A DNA stretch of 64,000 nucleotides from an uncultured Pelagibacteraceae bacterium (GCA_902605605.1 CACLDI010000001.1:1-64000), one strand, 5' to 3'; shown: positions 25,517 through 36,028, counted from the first letter of the stretch. Notes: generated by a model from the letters alone, not told the origin. Translations and numbers: made by a program.

Positions 25517-27218
25517 TTCTTTTTTCTTCGTGTCTAATTATCTTAAATTTTATACCCTTTTGTTTTAGCACTGCAATAAAATTTGTAAAATTTTTAAGGT
25601 TTCTTATGATTAATTTAAATTTAAAATTAATATAGTTTGGGTTTTTACCTACCATCTCTAAACTAGAGATATTTAATTTATGACTTCCAATTAATGAACT
25701 GATATCGCCAAGTTGACCAGGTTTATCAGGTAATGACATCCATAGTGTTGTGTTATATTTTTTAATTTTTTCTTCTTTTTGCTCACCTTTATCATGCCAA
25801 TAACGTCTTATAGCAGCTCTAGCTTTTCCAGTTTTAGTGGTAGGTATCCAATGAAGTGATGGTGAATTATTTTTTGAGGTGATGATATTTACACGATCAC
25901 CATTATGAAGAATTGTTTGTAAGTCGCTTTTGTTTCCATTTATTTCGCATCCTGTTGCTGAGTTACCAATTTTTGTATGTACAGCGTACGCGAAATCAAT
26001 AGCAGTAGCCTCTTTAGGTAATTTTATTACAGAACCTTTGGGTGTAAAACAAAAAACGTTTTCCTGAAACATCTGAAGTTTAGTGTATTCATATGAGTGC
26101 TCAGGATTTTCATTTTTTTCTATAATTTCAACTAAATCTTTTAACCAGTCATATTCTTTCCAGCTTAATGAATTGAATTTTTCTGAAGATTTATATTTCC
26201 AATGTGATGCTATACCTCTTTCTGCAAATTCATGCATTTCACTTGTTCTTATTTGTATTTCAATTGGTTTTTTATTTGAACCAATTACGGAAGTATGAAT
26301 AGACTCATAACCGTTAATTTTTGGAGAAGATATATAATCTTTAAACTTTCCAGGAATACAATTCCATTTTTTATGAAATATTCCTAGCGTTTTATAACAG
26401 TCATCAATATTTTTTAAAATTACTCTAAATCCAATAATGTCAGTTACTTGTTCTAGAGAAACTCTTTTTTTTTGAACTTTTCTCCAAATTGAAAATGGAG
26501 TTTTTTCTCTTCCATAAATTTCTGCATTAATATGATTTTCATTTAAAATTGAACTTAACTCAAAAGAAAGCTCCTCAAATAAATTTTTCTTATCGAGTTT
26601 GATCTCATCTAATCTTTTTTTAATTAATTTTCTTGCATCATTATTTAAAATTTCAAAAGATAAATCTTCAAGCTCATCACGAATTCTATGCATTCCCATT
26701 CTATCTGCAAGTGGGGCATATATTTCCATTGTTTCTTGGGCAATCCTTTTTCTTTTATCTTCCTTAGTTATTGCTTTGATGGTTCTCATATTATGAAGTC
26801 GATCAGCAATTTTAACTAATAAAACTCTAATATCTTTAGAGGTTGCTAAAATCAATTTTCTAAAGTTTTCTGCTTTTGAGTTAAAACTTGCAGTGTTTTC
26901 AAAAACAGAAATTTTAGTAACTCCATCTACTAAATCTGCTACCTCAGGTCCAAATTCATTTTTGATTGTCTCATATGTAGCAACAGTATCTTCAATTGTA
27001 TCATGTAATAATCCGGTAGTAATAGTTGCGCTATCTAATTTTAATTCTGTAAGAATATTTGCAACCTCAATCGGATGAACAGAGTAAGGGTCACCAGATG
27101 CTCTTTTTTGATTTTGATGTGCCTTAATAGCAAAGTTATATGCTTTATCTAATCTCTCATGATTAAGAAATTTGTTATATACTTTAACTTTATTTATAAG
27201 TTCATTAGAATTCAACAT
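25473..27218 (-). CDS. rsh: RelA/SpoT-family (p)ppGpp synthetase/hydrolase
   Basis: The protein makes and breaks the stringent-response alarmone (p)ppGpp. Residues 20-180 are the HD hydrolase, with His48 in DPYSVHPIEV, HDTIEDT at 72-78 and KIADRLHNMRTI. About 230-340 is the synthetase, with WRKVQKK, ITDIIGFRV-type residues, NGYESIHTSV and IEIQIRT. A TGS domain follows (CFTPKGSVIKLP, AIDFAYAVHT), then a C-terminal ACT domain. At 581 residues it is well short of the usual 700 or more; the helical and zinc-finger region between TGS and ACT is strongly reduced. Both enzymatic halves look intact. It leads the pyrE-pdxJ-acpS group. Confidence 0.93.
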   Translation of the reverse strand: MLNSNELINKVKVYNKFLNHERLDKAYNFAIKAHQNQKRASGDPYSVHPIEVANILTELKLDSATITTGLLHDTIEDTVATYETIKNEFGPEVADLVDGVTKISVFENTASFNSKAENFRKLILATSKDIRVLLVKIADRLHNMRTIKAITKEDKRKRIAQETMEIYAPLADRMGMHRIRDELEDLSFEILNNDARKLIKKRLDEIKLDKKNLFEELSFELSSILNENHINAEIYGREKTPFSIWRKVQKKRVSLEQVTDIIGFRVILKNIDDCYKTLGIFHKKWNCIPGKFKDYISSPKINGYESIHTSVIGSNKKPIEIQIRTSEMHEFAERGIASHWKYKSSEKFNSLSWKEYDWLKDLVEIIEKNENPEHSYEYTKLQMFQENVFCFTPKGSVIKLPKEATAIDFAYAVHTKIGNSATGCEINGNKSDLQTILHNGDRVNIITSKNNSPSLHWIPTTKTGKARAAIRRYWHDKGEQKEEKIKKYNTTLWMSLPDKPGQLGDISSLIGSHKLNISSLEMVGKNPNYINFKFKLIIRNLKNFTNFIAVLKQKGIKFKIIRHEEKRNAFTQKILKYFKKN

Positions 27219-27237
27219 TCTTTACTATATCATTAAA

Positions 27238-27816
27238 TTAAATTTGTTTAATAGATGTAATATCGTCCATAGGAAGTAACGAAATTAGGGTCTTAATATC
27301 TAATTTTTTAGATGGGTGTTTCCAGTTTTTTTCAATCTCAAACAAGGGGAGTAAAACAAAATTTCTTTTATGCATTCTTTTATGAGGTAAATTTAGCTTA
27401 CTTTTGATATTTAATTTCATTCCATGAAAATCAATAATGTCAATATCACATATTCGGGGAGAGTTTTTTTTTGATTTTTTTCTACCTAAGCTAATCTCAA
27501 TTTTTTTACAAATATTGAGTAAACTTAAAGGATTATGATAACTAATAATTTTCAATATTATATTTAAATATTTTGGATAATTGGGGTTAGGCCATGATGA
27601 TGTTTCATAGTATTTTGAAATTGAAATAAATTTTATGTTATTTTCTTTTAAATGAAATTTAGCTTTTTCAATATTTTCACTTCTAACACCAAGATTTGAT
27701 CCTATGCCTAAATAAACAATTTTAGCTTGATTTTCTGATATATCTTGATTTTTCACGGTTCCAATCTCTGTTTTTTTTTGTTGCTCTTTTATCGTATTGT
27801 TTTTTTCCTTTAGCAA
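27238..27816 (-). CDS. folK: Hydroxymethyldihydropterin pyrophosphokinase
   Basis: FolK transfers pyrophosphate to 6-hydroxymethyl-dihydropterin in folate synthesis. The core begins [10 protein letters not shown] and includes the catalytic [12 protein letters not shown] motif and [16 protein letters not shown]. With the ATG at 27816 the protein is 192 residues, has about 32 extra residues and overlaps smpB by 95 bases, which is doubtful. A GTG at 27756 or an ATT at 27720, just after the smpB stop, would give a family-like N-terminus. Function is secure and the start is not. Confidence 0.88.
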   Translation of the reverse strand: MLKEKNNTIKEQQKKTEIGTVKNQDISENQAKIVYLGIGSNLGVRSENIEKAKFHLKENNIKFISISKYYETSSWPNPNYPKYLNIILKIISYHNPLSLLNICKKIEISLGRKKSKKNSPRICDIDIIDFHGMKLNIKSKLNLPHKRMHKRNFVLLPLFEIEKNWKHPSKKLDIKTLISLLPMDDITSIKQI

Positions 27817-28192
27817 CTGCTAGTTCAATTTTAGCTTTGCCTTTTTTAAAATACATTTTTGTAGGTACAATGGTAAAGCCATCTCTTTGCATTTTTCCAA
27901 TAAGTTTGTTTATCTCTCTTTTGTTTAACAAAAGTTTTCTTTCATCTGTTGGATTGTGATTTGAATAGCTTGCTTGTTTATATGGAGAAATATGTGAATT
28001 AATAAGTACTATTTCACCTTTTTTTTCAACTGCATATGCATCCGCTATATTAACTTTACCATCTCTGATGGACTTTATTTCAGAACCTTTTAAAACAATT
28101 CCTGCCTCTAAAAGATCTTCAAAAAAATAATTAAAACTTGCTTTTCTGTTTAAACAAATAATCTTTAAACCAGAATTGGTTTTTTTGTTCAT
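27722..28192 (-). CDS. smpB: SsrA-binding protein SmpB
   Basis: SmpB binds tmRNA and rescues stalled ribosomes. The 156-residue protein has [20 protein letters not shown] near residues 16-35, [19 protein letters not shown], and the C-terminal [21 protein letters not shown] tail that inserts into the ribosome, all typical. It shares its first base with the last base of dapA. The dapA-smpB linkage is common in alphaproteobacteria. The tmRNA gene itself was not found in the window. Confidence 0.94.
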   Translation of the reverse strand: MNKKTNSGLKIICLNRKASFNYFFEDLLEAGIVLKGSEIKSIRDGKVNIADAYAVEKKGEIVLINSHISPYKQASYSNHNPTDERKLLLNKREINKLIGKMQRDGFTIVPTKMYFKKGKAKIELAVAKGKKQYDKRATKKNRDWNREKSRYIRKSS

Positions 28193-29073
28193 TAAATAAG
28201 TTTTGCAGACTCAATGGCTTTTTTTATAATTATTTTAGTCTCTTCTGTAACTTTAACCAATGGTAATCTAACTTCATCGTCACACAAATTCATTAGTTTG
28301 GCAGCATATTTTACTGGACTAGGGTTGCTCTCTACAAACATTGCAGTATGTACTGGTTGTAAAATGTCATCTAATTCTTTTGCTTTAGCAAAATTCTCAT
28401 CATTTTTAGATGTTGAATATTTTTGAAATTCCGAGCAAAGCTTTGGTGCTATATTTGCAGTTACACTAATAGTCCCAACGCCTCCTCTTTTATTAAATTC
28501 AAATGCGTTATCATCGTTTCCTGTTAATTGAATAAATTCATTACCCATTTTCTTTAACTGTTGATCAACTCTGTCTAAATCACCAGTGGCATCTTTTACA
28601 CCAACAATATTCTTTAATTCATATAGTCTTGCCATTGTATCAACTGACATATCAATTACTGACCTGCCTGGTATATTGTAAATTATAATAGGAATTCCAC
28701 ATTTATCATTAATGGCTTTATAATGTTGATACAATCCCTCTTGGGTAGGTTTGTTGTAATATGGTGTTACAATTAATGCACCATTTGCACCTGCCTTTTC
28801 AGCATGAGAAGTTAGGGAAATAGCCTCTTCAGTAGAGTTAGAGCCCGTACCAGCGATAACTGGTATTTTTCCATTACTTTCTTTAATGCATAAATCAATC
28901 ACACGCTCATGTTCAGTATGGCTGAGGGTTGGAGATTCTCCAGTAGTACCCGCAGGGACTAGTCCAGACGTACCATTGTCAATATGAAAATGAATTAGCT
29001 TTATATATGCATCCTCATCTAGACCATTATTTTTGAATGGAGTGATTAAGGCAACATTTGATCCTTTAAACAT
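28192..29073 (-). CDS. dapA: 4-hydroxy-tetrahydrodipicolinate synthase
   Basis: DapA condenses pyruvate with aspartate semialdehyde, the first step toward lysine and meso-diaminopimelate. The 293-residue TIM barrel shows [39 protein letters not shown] with the catalytic tyrosine region, and the Schiff-base lysine in [11 protein letters not shown]. Length is normal. It competes with hom for the same substrate. It is divergent from the lytic transglycosylase across a 43-base spacer. Confidence 0.96.
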   Translation of the reverse strand: MFKGSNVALITPFKNNGLDEDAYIKLIHFHIDNGTSGLVPAGTTGESPTLSHTEHERVIDLCIKESNGKIPVIAGTGSNSTEEAISLTSHAEKAGANGALIVTPYYNKPTQEGLYQHYKAINDKCGIPIIIYNIPGRSVIDMSVDTMARLYELKNIVGVKDATGDLDRVDQQLKKMGNEFIQLTGNDDNAFEFNKRGGVGTISVTANIAPKLCSEFQKYSTSKNDENFAKAKELDDILQPVHTAMFVESNPSPVKYAAKLMNLCDDEVRLPLVKVTEETKIIIKKAIESAKLI

Positions 29074-29079
29074 AAATAC

Positions 29080-29108
29080 TTATAACATAGTTTAGAGATT
29101 CATATACT
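29080..29108 (+). promoter_or_regulatory. Candidate promoter of the lytic transglycosylase gene
   Basis: TTATAA (29080-29085) and TATACT (29103-29108) are separated by 17 bases within the 43-base spacer between divergent dapA and the transglycosylase gene. The -35 match is weak. The predicted start, near 29115, would leave almost no leader before the ATG at 29117. Confidence 0.3.
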
Positions 29109-29116
29109 AAAAGATT

Positions 29117-31333
29117 ATGTGCAAAAAAATATTAGTTATTCTTGGAATGGTCTTATTTGTTTCTCTTAAAATAACTAACCTTTACGCAGAGACCATACAA
29201 ATTGTTCCTCCTCAAAAACCTACTTTATCATCAGAAGAGATAATTAAAAAAATATCAAAAAATATTATTACTCCTCTTAAAAAACCTACAAAATTAAAAA
29301 AGGTTGAAAAAAAGCTTGTTGTTGAGGAAGTAAAAGAGAAAAAGTTAAGTTTTAAAATTCCTAAAAAAAAACCAAGTGTTGCAGGAGTAACAACTACTAA
29401 AAACATTAAAATATCTAAATATTATAGCAAAAAAGATTTTGGTTTGGCAAAAAAAGCGATTTCTGAAATGCAAAAAAGTAAATGGACTTCAGCTTTAAAT
29501 ATTTCCAAAAAAGCTAAAGATAAATCTATTTATAATTTTATTCAGTGGAGACATCTACTAACAACAGGAAATCAAGCCTCTTTTTACGATTATAAGGTTT
29601 TTATAGACAGTAATCCTGAATATCCAAGAATTGATAGATTAAGATATTTGGCAGAACATAAATTGTCTACAGCTAATGTTTCGCCCAAGAAGATCATTAC
29701 ATGGTTTGGAGCTAACGAACCGCTCAGTGGATATGGTAAAATGATATTAGGTGAAAGTTACCTGTTAATTGGTGATAAATCTAAGGGTACAAATTTAATT
29801 AAAGAAGGTTGGATTACAGCAAAATTATCTAGGAATGATTTAAAGTTTTTTAGAAAAAAATTTAAAAAAAATCTAAATGCAGATGATTATATTAAAAGAG
29901 CAGATTATCTTGCATGGAATGGAAAGCATTGGGATCTTAAAAGACTAACAAGATATTTACCAAAAGATTATGAGCTTTTATATACGGCAAGACAAATACT
30001 AATAAGTAAGGGATATGGAGTTGACCAAGCAATTAAAAATGTGCCACAAAAATTTAAAAATGATGCAGGTCTTAATTATGATCGTTTGAAATGGAGAAGA
30101 AAAAAAGGTCGTGTAGACTCTTCAACAGAAATTCTACTTAAAATTAGAAATGATAAAGATTATTTAGTGATGCCAGAAAAATGGTGGAAAGAAAGAGAAA
30201 TAATTTCACGGGCTCTAATTTATAAAAAAAAATACGAAATTGCTTATAAAATATCAAGTAATCACGGTATGAGTGAAGGGTCAGACTTTGCAGCAGCAGA
30301 GTGGATGAGTGGCTGGATAGCTTTAAGTTTTTTAAATGATCCTTTAACAGCAAAAAATCATTTTAAAAATTTTTATGACAATGTTAACTATCCAATTAGT
30401 ACCTCTAGAGGAGCTTATTGGCTTGCTAGTGCATATGAGAAACTTGGAAATAAAGAGCGATCGAATAAATGGTATTTAGAAGCATCAAAGTATTTAACTA
30501 CTTATTATGGTCAATTAGCATTTTTAAAGATCAATCCAAATGGAAAATTTGAACTTAATAAAGACATGGAAGTTGATAAAAAATATCGACTTATTTTTTT
30601 TAATAAAGAACTGGTTAAGATTACTTATCTTTTAGATGAGCTTAAAAAAGATAAATATACAAAATTTATTCTAAGACATCTAGCCAATGATGATGTTTCC
30701 AAAGGTAGTGAAATACTAGCGGCTGAACTTGCAACAAATATAAATAGATATGACTTTGCTATACAAGTTTCTAAAATTGCTTCATATCAAAAAAGGTTTC
30801 ATAATAAATTTAATTATCCAATAATTAGTACTCCAAAAAGTATTAATGGAAGAAAAATCCCAGATAGCGCTTTAATTTTATCTATTATAAGACAAGAAAG
30901 TGAGTTTGATTTAGAAGCTAACAGTCACGCAGGTGCAAAAGGATTAATGCAACTAATGCCCTACACCGCAAAATTAGTTTCTAAACAAGCAAAACTTCCT
31001 TATTCAAAATCAAGATTAACTACTGATCCTGAATATAATATCAATTTAGGTTCTCATTATATTGCAGGCCTTATCTTACAATATGATGGTGCATACCCTT
31101 TTGCAGTTGCCGCTTATAATGCAGGACCAAACCGAGTTAAGTATTGGAAAAAAATTAATAAAAACCCACAAAAGAAACAAATTAATTATGTTGATTGGGT
31201 TGAGTTAATAAAATTTAGGGAAACACGAAACTATGTTCAGCGGGTAATGGAAAACTACAATGTTTACAGATATATATTAGAACAAAGGCCTATTACAATG
31301 AGAAATTTCTTTAAAGATCGTCCTCTTTTTTAA
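29117..31333 (+). CDS. slt: Soluble-type lytic murein transglycosylase
   Basis: The enzyme cuts peptidoglycan glycan strands in the periplasm, forming anhydromuropeptides. The 738-residue protein has a signal peptide (about residues 1-25, ending NLYAE), a Lys-rich linker (30-95), a long helical superhelix domain (about 100-560), and the C-terminal SLT catalytic domain. The catalytic Glu594 lies in SIIRQESEFD, followed by GAKGLMQLMPYTA and AVAAYNAGPNRV. The layout matches Slt70-type enzymes with an added basic linker. It is a single gene ending next to the antisense tRNA. Confidence 0.92.
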   Translation: MCKKILVILGMVLFVSLKITNLYAETIQIVPPQKPTLSSEEIIKKISKNIITPLKKPTKLKKVEKKLVVEEVKEKKLSFKIPKKKPSVAGVTTTKNIKISKYYSKKDFGLAKKAISEMQKSKWTSALNISKKAKDKSIYNFIQWRHLLTTGNQASFYDYKVFIDSNPEYPRIDRLRYLAEHKLSTANVSPKKIITWFGANEPLSGYGKMILGESYLLIGDKSKGTNLIKEGWITAKLSRNDLKFFRKKFKKNLNADDYIKRADYLAWNGKHWDLKRLTRYLPKDYELLYTARQILISKGYGVDQAIKNVPQKFKNDAGLNYDRLKWRRKKGRVDSSTEILLKIRNDKDYLVMPEKWWKEREIISRALIYKKKYEIAYKISSNHGMSEGSDFAAAEWMSGWIALSFLNDPLTAKNHFKNFYDNVNYPISTSRGAYWLASAYEKLGNKERSNKWYLEASKYLTTYYGQLAFLKINPNGKFELNKDMEVDKKYRLIFFNKELVKITYLLDELKKDKYTKFILRHLANDDVSKGSEILAAELATNINRYDFAIQVSKIASYQKRFHNKFNYPIISTPKSINGRKIPDSALILSIIRQESEFDLEANSHAGAKGLMQLMPYTAKLVSKQAKLPYSKSRLTTDPEYNINLGSHYIAGLILQYDGAYPFAVAAYNAGPNRVKYWKKINKNPQKKQINYVDWVELIKFRETRNYVQRVMENYNVYRYILEQRPITMRNFFKDRPLF

Positions 31334-31425
31334 TGGCGGAAGAGGAGGGATTCGAACCCTCGGTACAAGTTTCCTCGCACGGTCATTTAGCAAACGACTG
31401 GTTTCAGCCTCTCACCCACTCTTCC
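31334..31425 (-). tRNA. tRNA-Ser (anticodon GCU)
   Basis: Read on the minus strand, the acceptor GGAAGAG pairs with CTCTTCC, followed by discriminator G and an encoded CCA (31336-31334). The anticodon stem GTCGT/ATGAC encloses the loop TTGCTAA with anticodon GCT, reading AGC and AGU. The long variable arm is class II, as expected for serine. The T arm GAGGG-TTCGAAT-CCCTC is perfect. It begins immediately after the transglycosylase stop codon, on the opposite strand. Confidence 0.96.
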
Positions 31426-31437
31426 GTATGACATTGT

Positions 31438-31465
31438 GTAATAAGCGATTGTATTGAAAATTCAA
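31438..31465 (-). promoter_or_regulatory. Candidate promoter of tRNA-Ser; shared divergent spacer
   Basis: On the minus strand TTGAAT (31465-31460) and TATTAC (31443-31438) are 16 bases apart, placing a start about 6 bases before the tRNA 5' end at 31425. The -35 lies within a perfect palindrome, ATTGAAAATTCAAT (31453-31466). On the plus strand a weaker pair, TTGTAT (31449-31454) and TATAAA (31470-31475), could serve the sarcosine oxidase operon. Matches are by eye. Confidence 0.38.
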
Positions 31466-31492
31466 TCTTTATAAAGTAATTATTCAATTATT

Positions 31493-32746
31493 ATGAGAAA
31501 TAAGTACTCTATATTTTCTTTATTTAAAAATGCTTTGTCGTATCATGAAAATTGGCAAAGAGCCTGGAAAGATCCAGCACCTAAAAAAGAATATGATGCT
31601 GTAATTGTTGGTGGCGGTGGTCACGGTTTAGCAACAGCATATTACTTAGCAAAAAAACATAATATGCAAAACATTGCTGTAGTTGAAAAAGGTTGGATTG
31701 GTGGTGGAAACACTGGTCGTAATACAACAATTATTAGATCAAATTATTTATGGGATGCTAGTGCAGGTTTGTATGATCATGCCTTAAAAATATGGGAAGG
31801 TTTATCACAAGAACTGAATTATAATGTTATGTTTAGTCAAAGAGGTGTAATGAATCTTGCTCACAATTTACAAGATGTGAGAGATTTAAAAAGAAGAACT
31901 CACGCTAACAGACTGAATGGAATAGATGCAGTTTATTTAAACACAGAAGAAGTAAAAAAATTTTGTCCAATTATAAATACATCACAAGATATTAGATATC
32001 CTGTTTTGGGTGGTACTTTACAAAGAAGAGCTGGTACAGCTAGACATGATGCAGTTGCATGGGGATATGCAAGGGGTGCAGATGAAATGGGAGTTGATAT
32101 CATTCAAAACTGTGAAGTTAAAGGTATCAAGAGAAATGGTGATACAGTTGAGGGTATAGAAACAACAAAAGGATTTATTAATACTAAAAAAATTGGTGTA
32201 GTTGCAGCAGGACATTCTAGCGTAGTTGCTAATATGGCAGGTTTAAAACTTCCACTTGAAAGTAAACCCTTGCAAGCTTTAGTTTCTGAACCTGTGAAAC
32301 CAATTATTGACACTGTTGTTATGTCAAATGCTGTTCATGCATATGTTAGTCAATCAGATAAAGGTGAGCTAGTTATAGGTGCTGGTACAGATGATTATAT
32401 TTCTTATTCTCAAAAAGGTAGTCATCAAATTGTAGAAGGCACTTTAAATGCAATTTTAGAATTATATCCAATTTTTAGTCGTATGAGAATGCTGAGACAA
32501 TGGGGTGGTATTGTTGATATATGTCCTGATGCAAGTCCTATTCTAAGCAAAACATCAATCAAAGGATTATACTTTAATTGTGGTTGGGGTACAGGTGGAT
32601 TTAAAGCAACACCTGGTTCTGGAGACTTATTTGCTCATACTATTGCTAATGACGAACCTCATAAACTGAATGCTGCATTTAATTTAAATAGATTTGTAAG
32701 TGGTGACCTTGTAGATGAACATGGTGCTGCAGCAGTTGCACATTAA
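31493..32746 (+). CDS. soxB: Sarcosine oxidase beta subunit
   Basis: Beta subunit of the four-part sarcosine oxidase, which demethylates N-methylglycine to glycine, forming methylene-tetrahydrofolate and hydrogen peroxide. The 417-residue flavoprotein has a Rossmann motif [19 protein letters not shown] near residues 37-55 and [28 protein letters not shown] contains the histidine (about residue 185) that carries covalent FMN in known enzymes. The C-terminal [14 protein letters not shown] motif is also typical. It is first of soxBDAG, with stop and start codons of soxD overlapping. Confidence 0.96.
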   Translation: MRNKYSIFSLFKNALSYHENWQRAWKDPAPKKEYDAVIVGGGGHGLATAYYLAKKHNMQNIAVVEKGWIGGGNTGRNTTIIRSNYLWDASAGLYDHALKIWEGLSQELNYNVMFSQRGVMNLAHNLQDVRDLKRRTHANRLNGIDAVYLNTEEVKKFCPIINTSQDIRYPVLGGTLQRRAGTARHDAVAWGYARGADEMGVDIIQNCEVKGIKRNGDTVEGIETTKGFINTKKIGVVAAGHSSVVANMAGLKLPLESKPLQALVSEPVKPIIDTVVMSNAVHAYVSQSDKGELVIGAGTDDYISYSQKGSHQIVEGTLNAILELYPIFSRMRMLRQWGGIVDICPDASPILSKTSIKGLYFNCGWGTGGFKATPGSGDLFAHTIANDEPHKLNAAFNLNRFVSGDLVDEHGAAAVAH

Positions 32747-33021
32747 TGTTTTTAATTAATTGTCCGTATTGTGGAGAAAGAGATCAACAAGAATTTAAAG
32801 CTGGTGGAGAAGCTCACATTGAAAGACCCAAACAACCAACTGAATTAAGTGATGATGAATGGGCAGAATATTTATTTATGAGAAAAAATATTAAAGGTGT
32901 GCAGTTTGAAAGATGGAACCATGCTCATGGTTGTCGTAAATGGTTTAATATGGCTAGAGATACATCTAATGATGAAATAAAAGCAATTTATAAAATGGGT
33001 GAAAAACCACCAACGCAATAA
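32746..33021 (+). CDS. soxD: Sarcosine oxidase delta subunit
   Basis: This 91-residue subunit carries the zinc site of heterotetrameric sarcosine oxidase. Visible ligand candidates are Cys6 and Cys9 in NCPYCGERD, and the histidine and cysteine in HAHGCRKWFNMARDT near residues 64-78. The conserved FKAGGEAHIERP and WAEYLFMRKN phrases confirm the family. It lies between soxB and soxA in the standard order, sharing one base with soxB. Confidence 0.95.
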   Translation: MFLINCPYCGERDQQEFKAGGEAHIERPKQPTELSDDEWAEYLFMRKNIKGVQFERWNHAHGCRKWFNMARDTSNDEIKAIYKMGEKPPTQ

Positions 33022-33022
33022 A

Positions 33023-36000
33023 ATGACACAAAATCTAAGAGTAAAATCAAGTGAATTTATAGATGAGACTAATAGAATTTCATTTAAGTTTGATGGAAAA
33101 ACATACTATGGTTTTAAAGGAGATACTTTAGCGTCTGCTTTAATAGCAAATAATATTCATTTAGTTGGTAGAAGCTTTAAATATCATCGACCACGAGGAA
33201 TTATGACTTCTGGTTCTGAGGAACCGAATGCAATTGTTCAAGTAAATCCTAATTCAAATATTACAGAACCAAATGCAAGAGCAACAGAAATAGAAATTTA
33301 TGAAGGTTTAGAAGCATCAAGCCAAAATTGTTGGCCAAGTGTTAATTTTGATATAGGTGGAATAAACAATTTTTTAGCTCCCCTCTTTCCAGCAGGCTTT
33401 TATTATAAAACTTTTATGTGGCCTAAAAGTTTTTGGGAAAAGTATGAATTTTTCATTAGACATTCTGCAGGTCTTGGCAAATCTCCAAATACAAGAGATC
33501 CAGATATATATGACCATAGAAATATTCATTGTGATGTATTAGTTGTGGGTGCCGGTATATCTGGAATATTGGCAGCAAGAAATGCAGCAAAAAATAATTT
33601 CAAAACATTACTTTTAGATGAAAAGAATGAACTTGGTGGATCAACAATTTTTGAGGCGAATGAATATAATAAAATTAATAATAATTTAGCATCTGAATGG
33701 TTGAAAAAAGAAATTAATGAACTTAAAAATACTAAGAATCTTGAGATTAAAACTAGAACAAGCGTAGCAGCATATCATCAATATAATTATTTACTTGCTA
33801 GAGAAAATTTAACAGATCATTTAGACAAAAAAAATAAAAAAAATAAAATTAGACAACGACTTCTTAAGATTAGAGCTAAAAAAGTGATTTTAGCAACTGG
33901 TGCACTAGAAAGACCTTTAATTTTTAATAATAATGATAGACCTGGTATCATGCTCTCTTCAGCTATTAAAAAATATAGTAATTTCTATGGTGTTGCATGT
34001 GGAACTAAAAATATTTTTTTCACAAATAATGATAGTGCTTATGAAAGTGCTTTATCATTGCATAATAAGGGAATTAAGGTTGAGGCTATTATTGATATCA
34101 GGGAAAATTCAGATGCAAAAATAATTAAAAAAATTAATGATGCTGGTATAAAAATATACTGGTCACATACAATTGTTGATACCAGAGGATATAAAAGGAT
34201 AAGTAGCATATCCATAATGAGACTTTCAAATGACGGTACATCTGTCACTGGCAGTAAAATTTCTATTTCTTGTGATTGCTTAGGTATTGCAGGTGGTTGG
34301 ACACCTGCCGTACATTTATACACACAATCTGGAAGTAAACTAACCTTTGATGAAGAAAGAAAAATTTTTATTCCTAAAGCAGATACAAAAGAACAAATTA
34401 GTGTTGGCTCCTGCGGGGGCGACTTTGAACTAGACGAAATAATTAGAAATTTAAATTATAAATTAAAAAATTTTTTAAACATCGATAAAACTGATTTTGA
34501 CAGTATTGCTTTAGAAAATGATCATGAAACTTCAAAGAGAAATATTTGGCTTTTACCCTCTGATCAGAGTATTGGTAAAACTAAGCCTTTTGTAGATTAT
34601 CAAAATGATGCAACAGCAAAAGATATAAAGCTCGCATTAAGAGAGGGTTTTAGATCAATCGAGCATGTTAAAAGATATACAACAACAGGAATGGGTACTG
34701 ACCAAGGTAAACTTGGAAATATGCACGCTTTAGGAATCGTTGCAGATACAGCAGGTGTAAAAATGGGAGAATTAGGGACGACAACTTTTAGACCGCCATA
34801 CACTCCTTTAACATTTGGAACTATTGTTGGAAGAAATATAGGAGAATTTTTTGATACATTCCGAAGAACCCCTATGAATGATTGGCACATTAAAAATAAA
34901 GCTGAATTTGAAAATGTTGGTCAGTGGAAAAGATCTTGGTATTACCCTGAGGAAGGTGAAACAATGCATCAAGCTGTACAAAGGGAAAGTAAAGCAGCTA
35001 GAAAGAGTGCTGGAATATTAGATGCTTCTACCTTAGGTAAAATTGATATTCAGGGAAGTGATGCTTCTGAATTTTTAAATAGAGTTTACACTAACGCATG
35101 GTCAAAACTTGCTATTGGTAAATGCAGATATGGATTGATGCTTAATGAAGACGGTATGGTTTATGATGATGGAGTTACGACAAGACTAGGTGAAAATCAT
35201 TATATTATGACTACTACAACAGGTGGTGCCGCAAATGTTTTAGGAAAACTTGAAGATTACCTTCAGACTGAATGGCCCGAGTTAGACGTATATTTAACTT
35301 CTGTCACAGATCATTTTGCAACAGCTAGTCTGTGTGGTCCTAATAGTAAAAAAATTTTAAATAAAATTATTCCTGATTTAGATTTATCAGATGACAATTT
35401 TCCACACATGTCATTTAAAGAGGTATTAATTGATAAAATCAAATGTAGAATTATGAGAATAAGTTTTACGGGTGAGCTGAGTTATGAGATTAATGCACCA
35501 GCAAGTTATGGTGAGGCTATATGGCAAAAATGTATAGAGGCTGGAAAAGAATTTAATATTACTCCCTATGGAACAGAAACAATGCATTTATTAAGAGCAG
35601 AAAAAGGTTTTATAATTGTAGGTCAAGATACAGATGGAACAATGACACCTATTGATCTTCAAATGGACTGGATTGTAAGTAAGAAAAAATATGACTTTAT
35701 TGGAAAAAGATCACTTTATAGATCTGACACAATGAAAGAAAATAGAAAACAATTAGTAGGTTTATTGACTGAAGATCCAAATATTGTTTTAGAAGAAGGT
35801 GCTCAAATTGTTTCTGAATTAAATCAAAAACCAGTTGAAATGCTTGGTCATGTAACATCAAGTTATTTCAGCCCAAATCTTAATAAATCAATTGCTCTAG
35901 CAGTTGTTAAAGACGGAAAAAATATGAAAGGTAAAAAACTTTTTATTCCAATGGAAAATAAAAATATTAGTGTCACAGTTTCAAATACTATTTTTTTTGA

Positions 36001-36028
36001 TGAAGAAAATAAAAGGATAAATGCTTAA
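33023..36028 (+). CDS. soxA: Sarcosine oxidase alpha subunit
   Basis: The large subunit binds NAD and FAD and carries a tetrahydrofolate-binding aminomethyltransferase-like domain. The start is set at the ATG at 33023, two bases after soxD; an in-frame ATG at 32999 would run inside soxD. Features are an N-terminal ferredoxin-like segment with RSFKYHRPRGI, the nucleotide-binding VLVVGAGISGILAARNAAK, ATGALERPL, and, in the last 400 residues, the GcvT-like fold (GKCRYGLMLNEDGMVYDDGV, SFTGELSYEINAP). At 1001 residues the length is typical. The start of soxG overlaps its end by 8 bases. Confidence 0.95.
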   Translation: MTQNLRVKSSEFIDETNRISFKFDGKTYYGFKGDTLASALIANNIHLVGRSFKYHRPRGIMTSGSEEPNAIVQVNPNSNITEPNARATEIEIYEGLEASSQNCWPSVNFDIGGINNFLAPLFPAGFYYKTFMWPKSFWEKYEFFIRHSAGLGKSPNTRDPDIYDHRNIHCDVLVVGAGISGILAARNAAKNNFKTLLLDEKNELGGSTIFEANEYNKINNNLASEWLKKEINELKNTKNLEIKTRTSVAAYHQYNYLLARENLTDHLDKKNKKNKIRQRLLKIRAKKVILATGALERPLIFNNNDRPGIMLSSAIKKYSNFYGVACGTKNIFFTNNDSAYESALSLHNKGIKVEAIIDIRENSDAKIIKKINDAGIKIYWSHTIVDTRGYKRISSISIMRLSNDGTSVTGSKISISCDCLGIAGGWTPAVHLYTQSGSKLTFDEERKIFIPKADTKEQISVGSCGGDFELDEIIRNLNYKLKNFLNIDKTDFDSIALENDHETSKRNIWLLPSDQSIGKTKPFVDYQNDATAKDIKLALREGFRSIEHVKRYTTTGMGTDQGKLGNMHALGIVADTAGVKMGELGTTTFRPPYTPLTFGTIVGRNIGEFFDTFRRTPMNDWHIKNKAEFENVGQWKRSWYYPEEGETMHQAVQRESKAARKSAGILDASTLGKIDIQGSDASEFLNRVYTNAWSKLAIGKCRYGLMLNEDGMVYDDGVTTRLGENHYIMTTTTGGAANVLGKLEDYLQTEWPELDVYLTSVTDHFATASLCGPNSKKILNKIIPDLDLSDDNFPHMSFKEVLIDKIKCRIMRISFTGELSYEINAPASYGEAIWQKCIEAGKEFNITPYGTETMHLLRAEKGFIIVGQDTDGTMTPIDLQMDWIVSKKKYDFIGKRSLYRSDTMKENRKQLVGLLTEDPNIVLEEGAQIVSELNQKPVEMLGHVTSSYFSPNLNKSIALAVVKDGKNMKGKKLFIPMENKNISVTVSNTIFFDEENKRINA

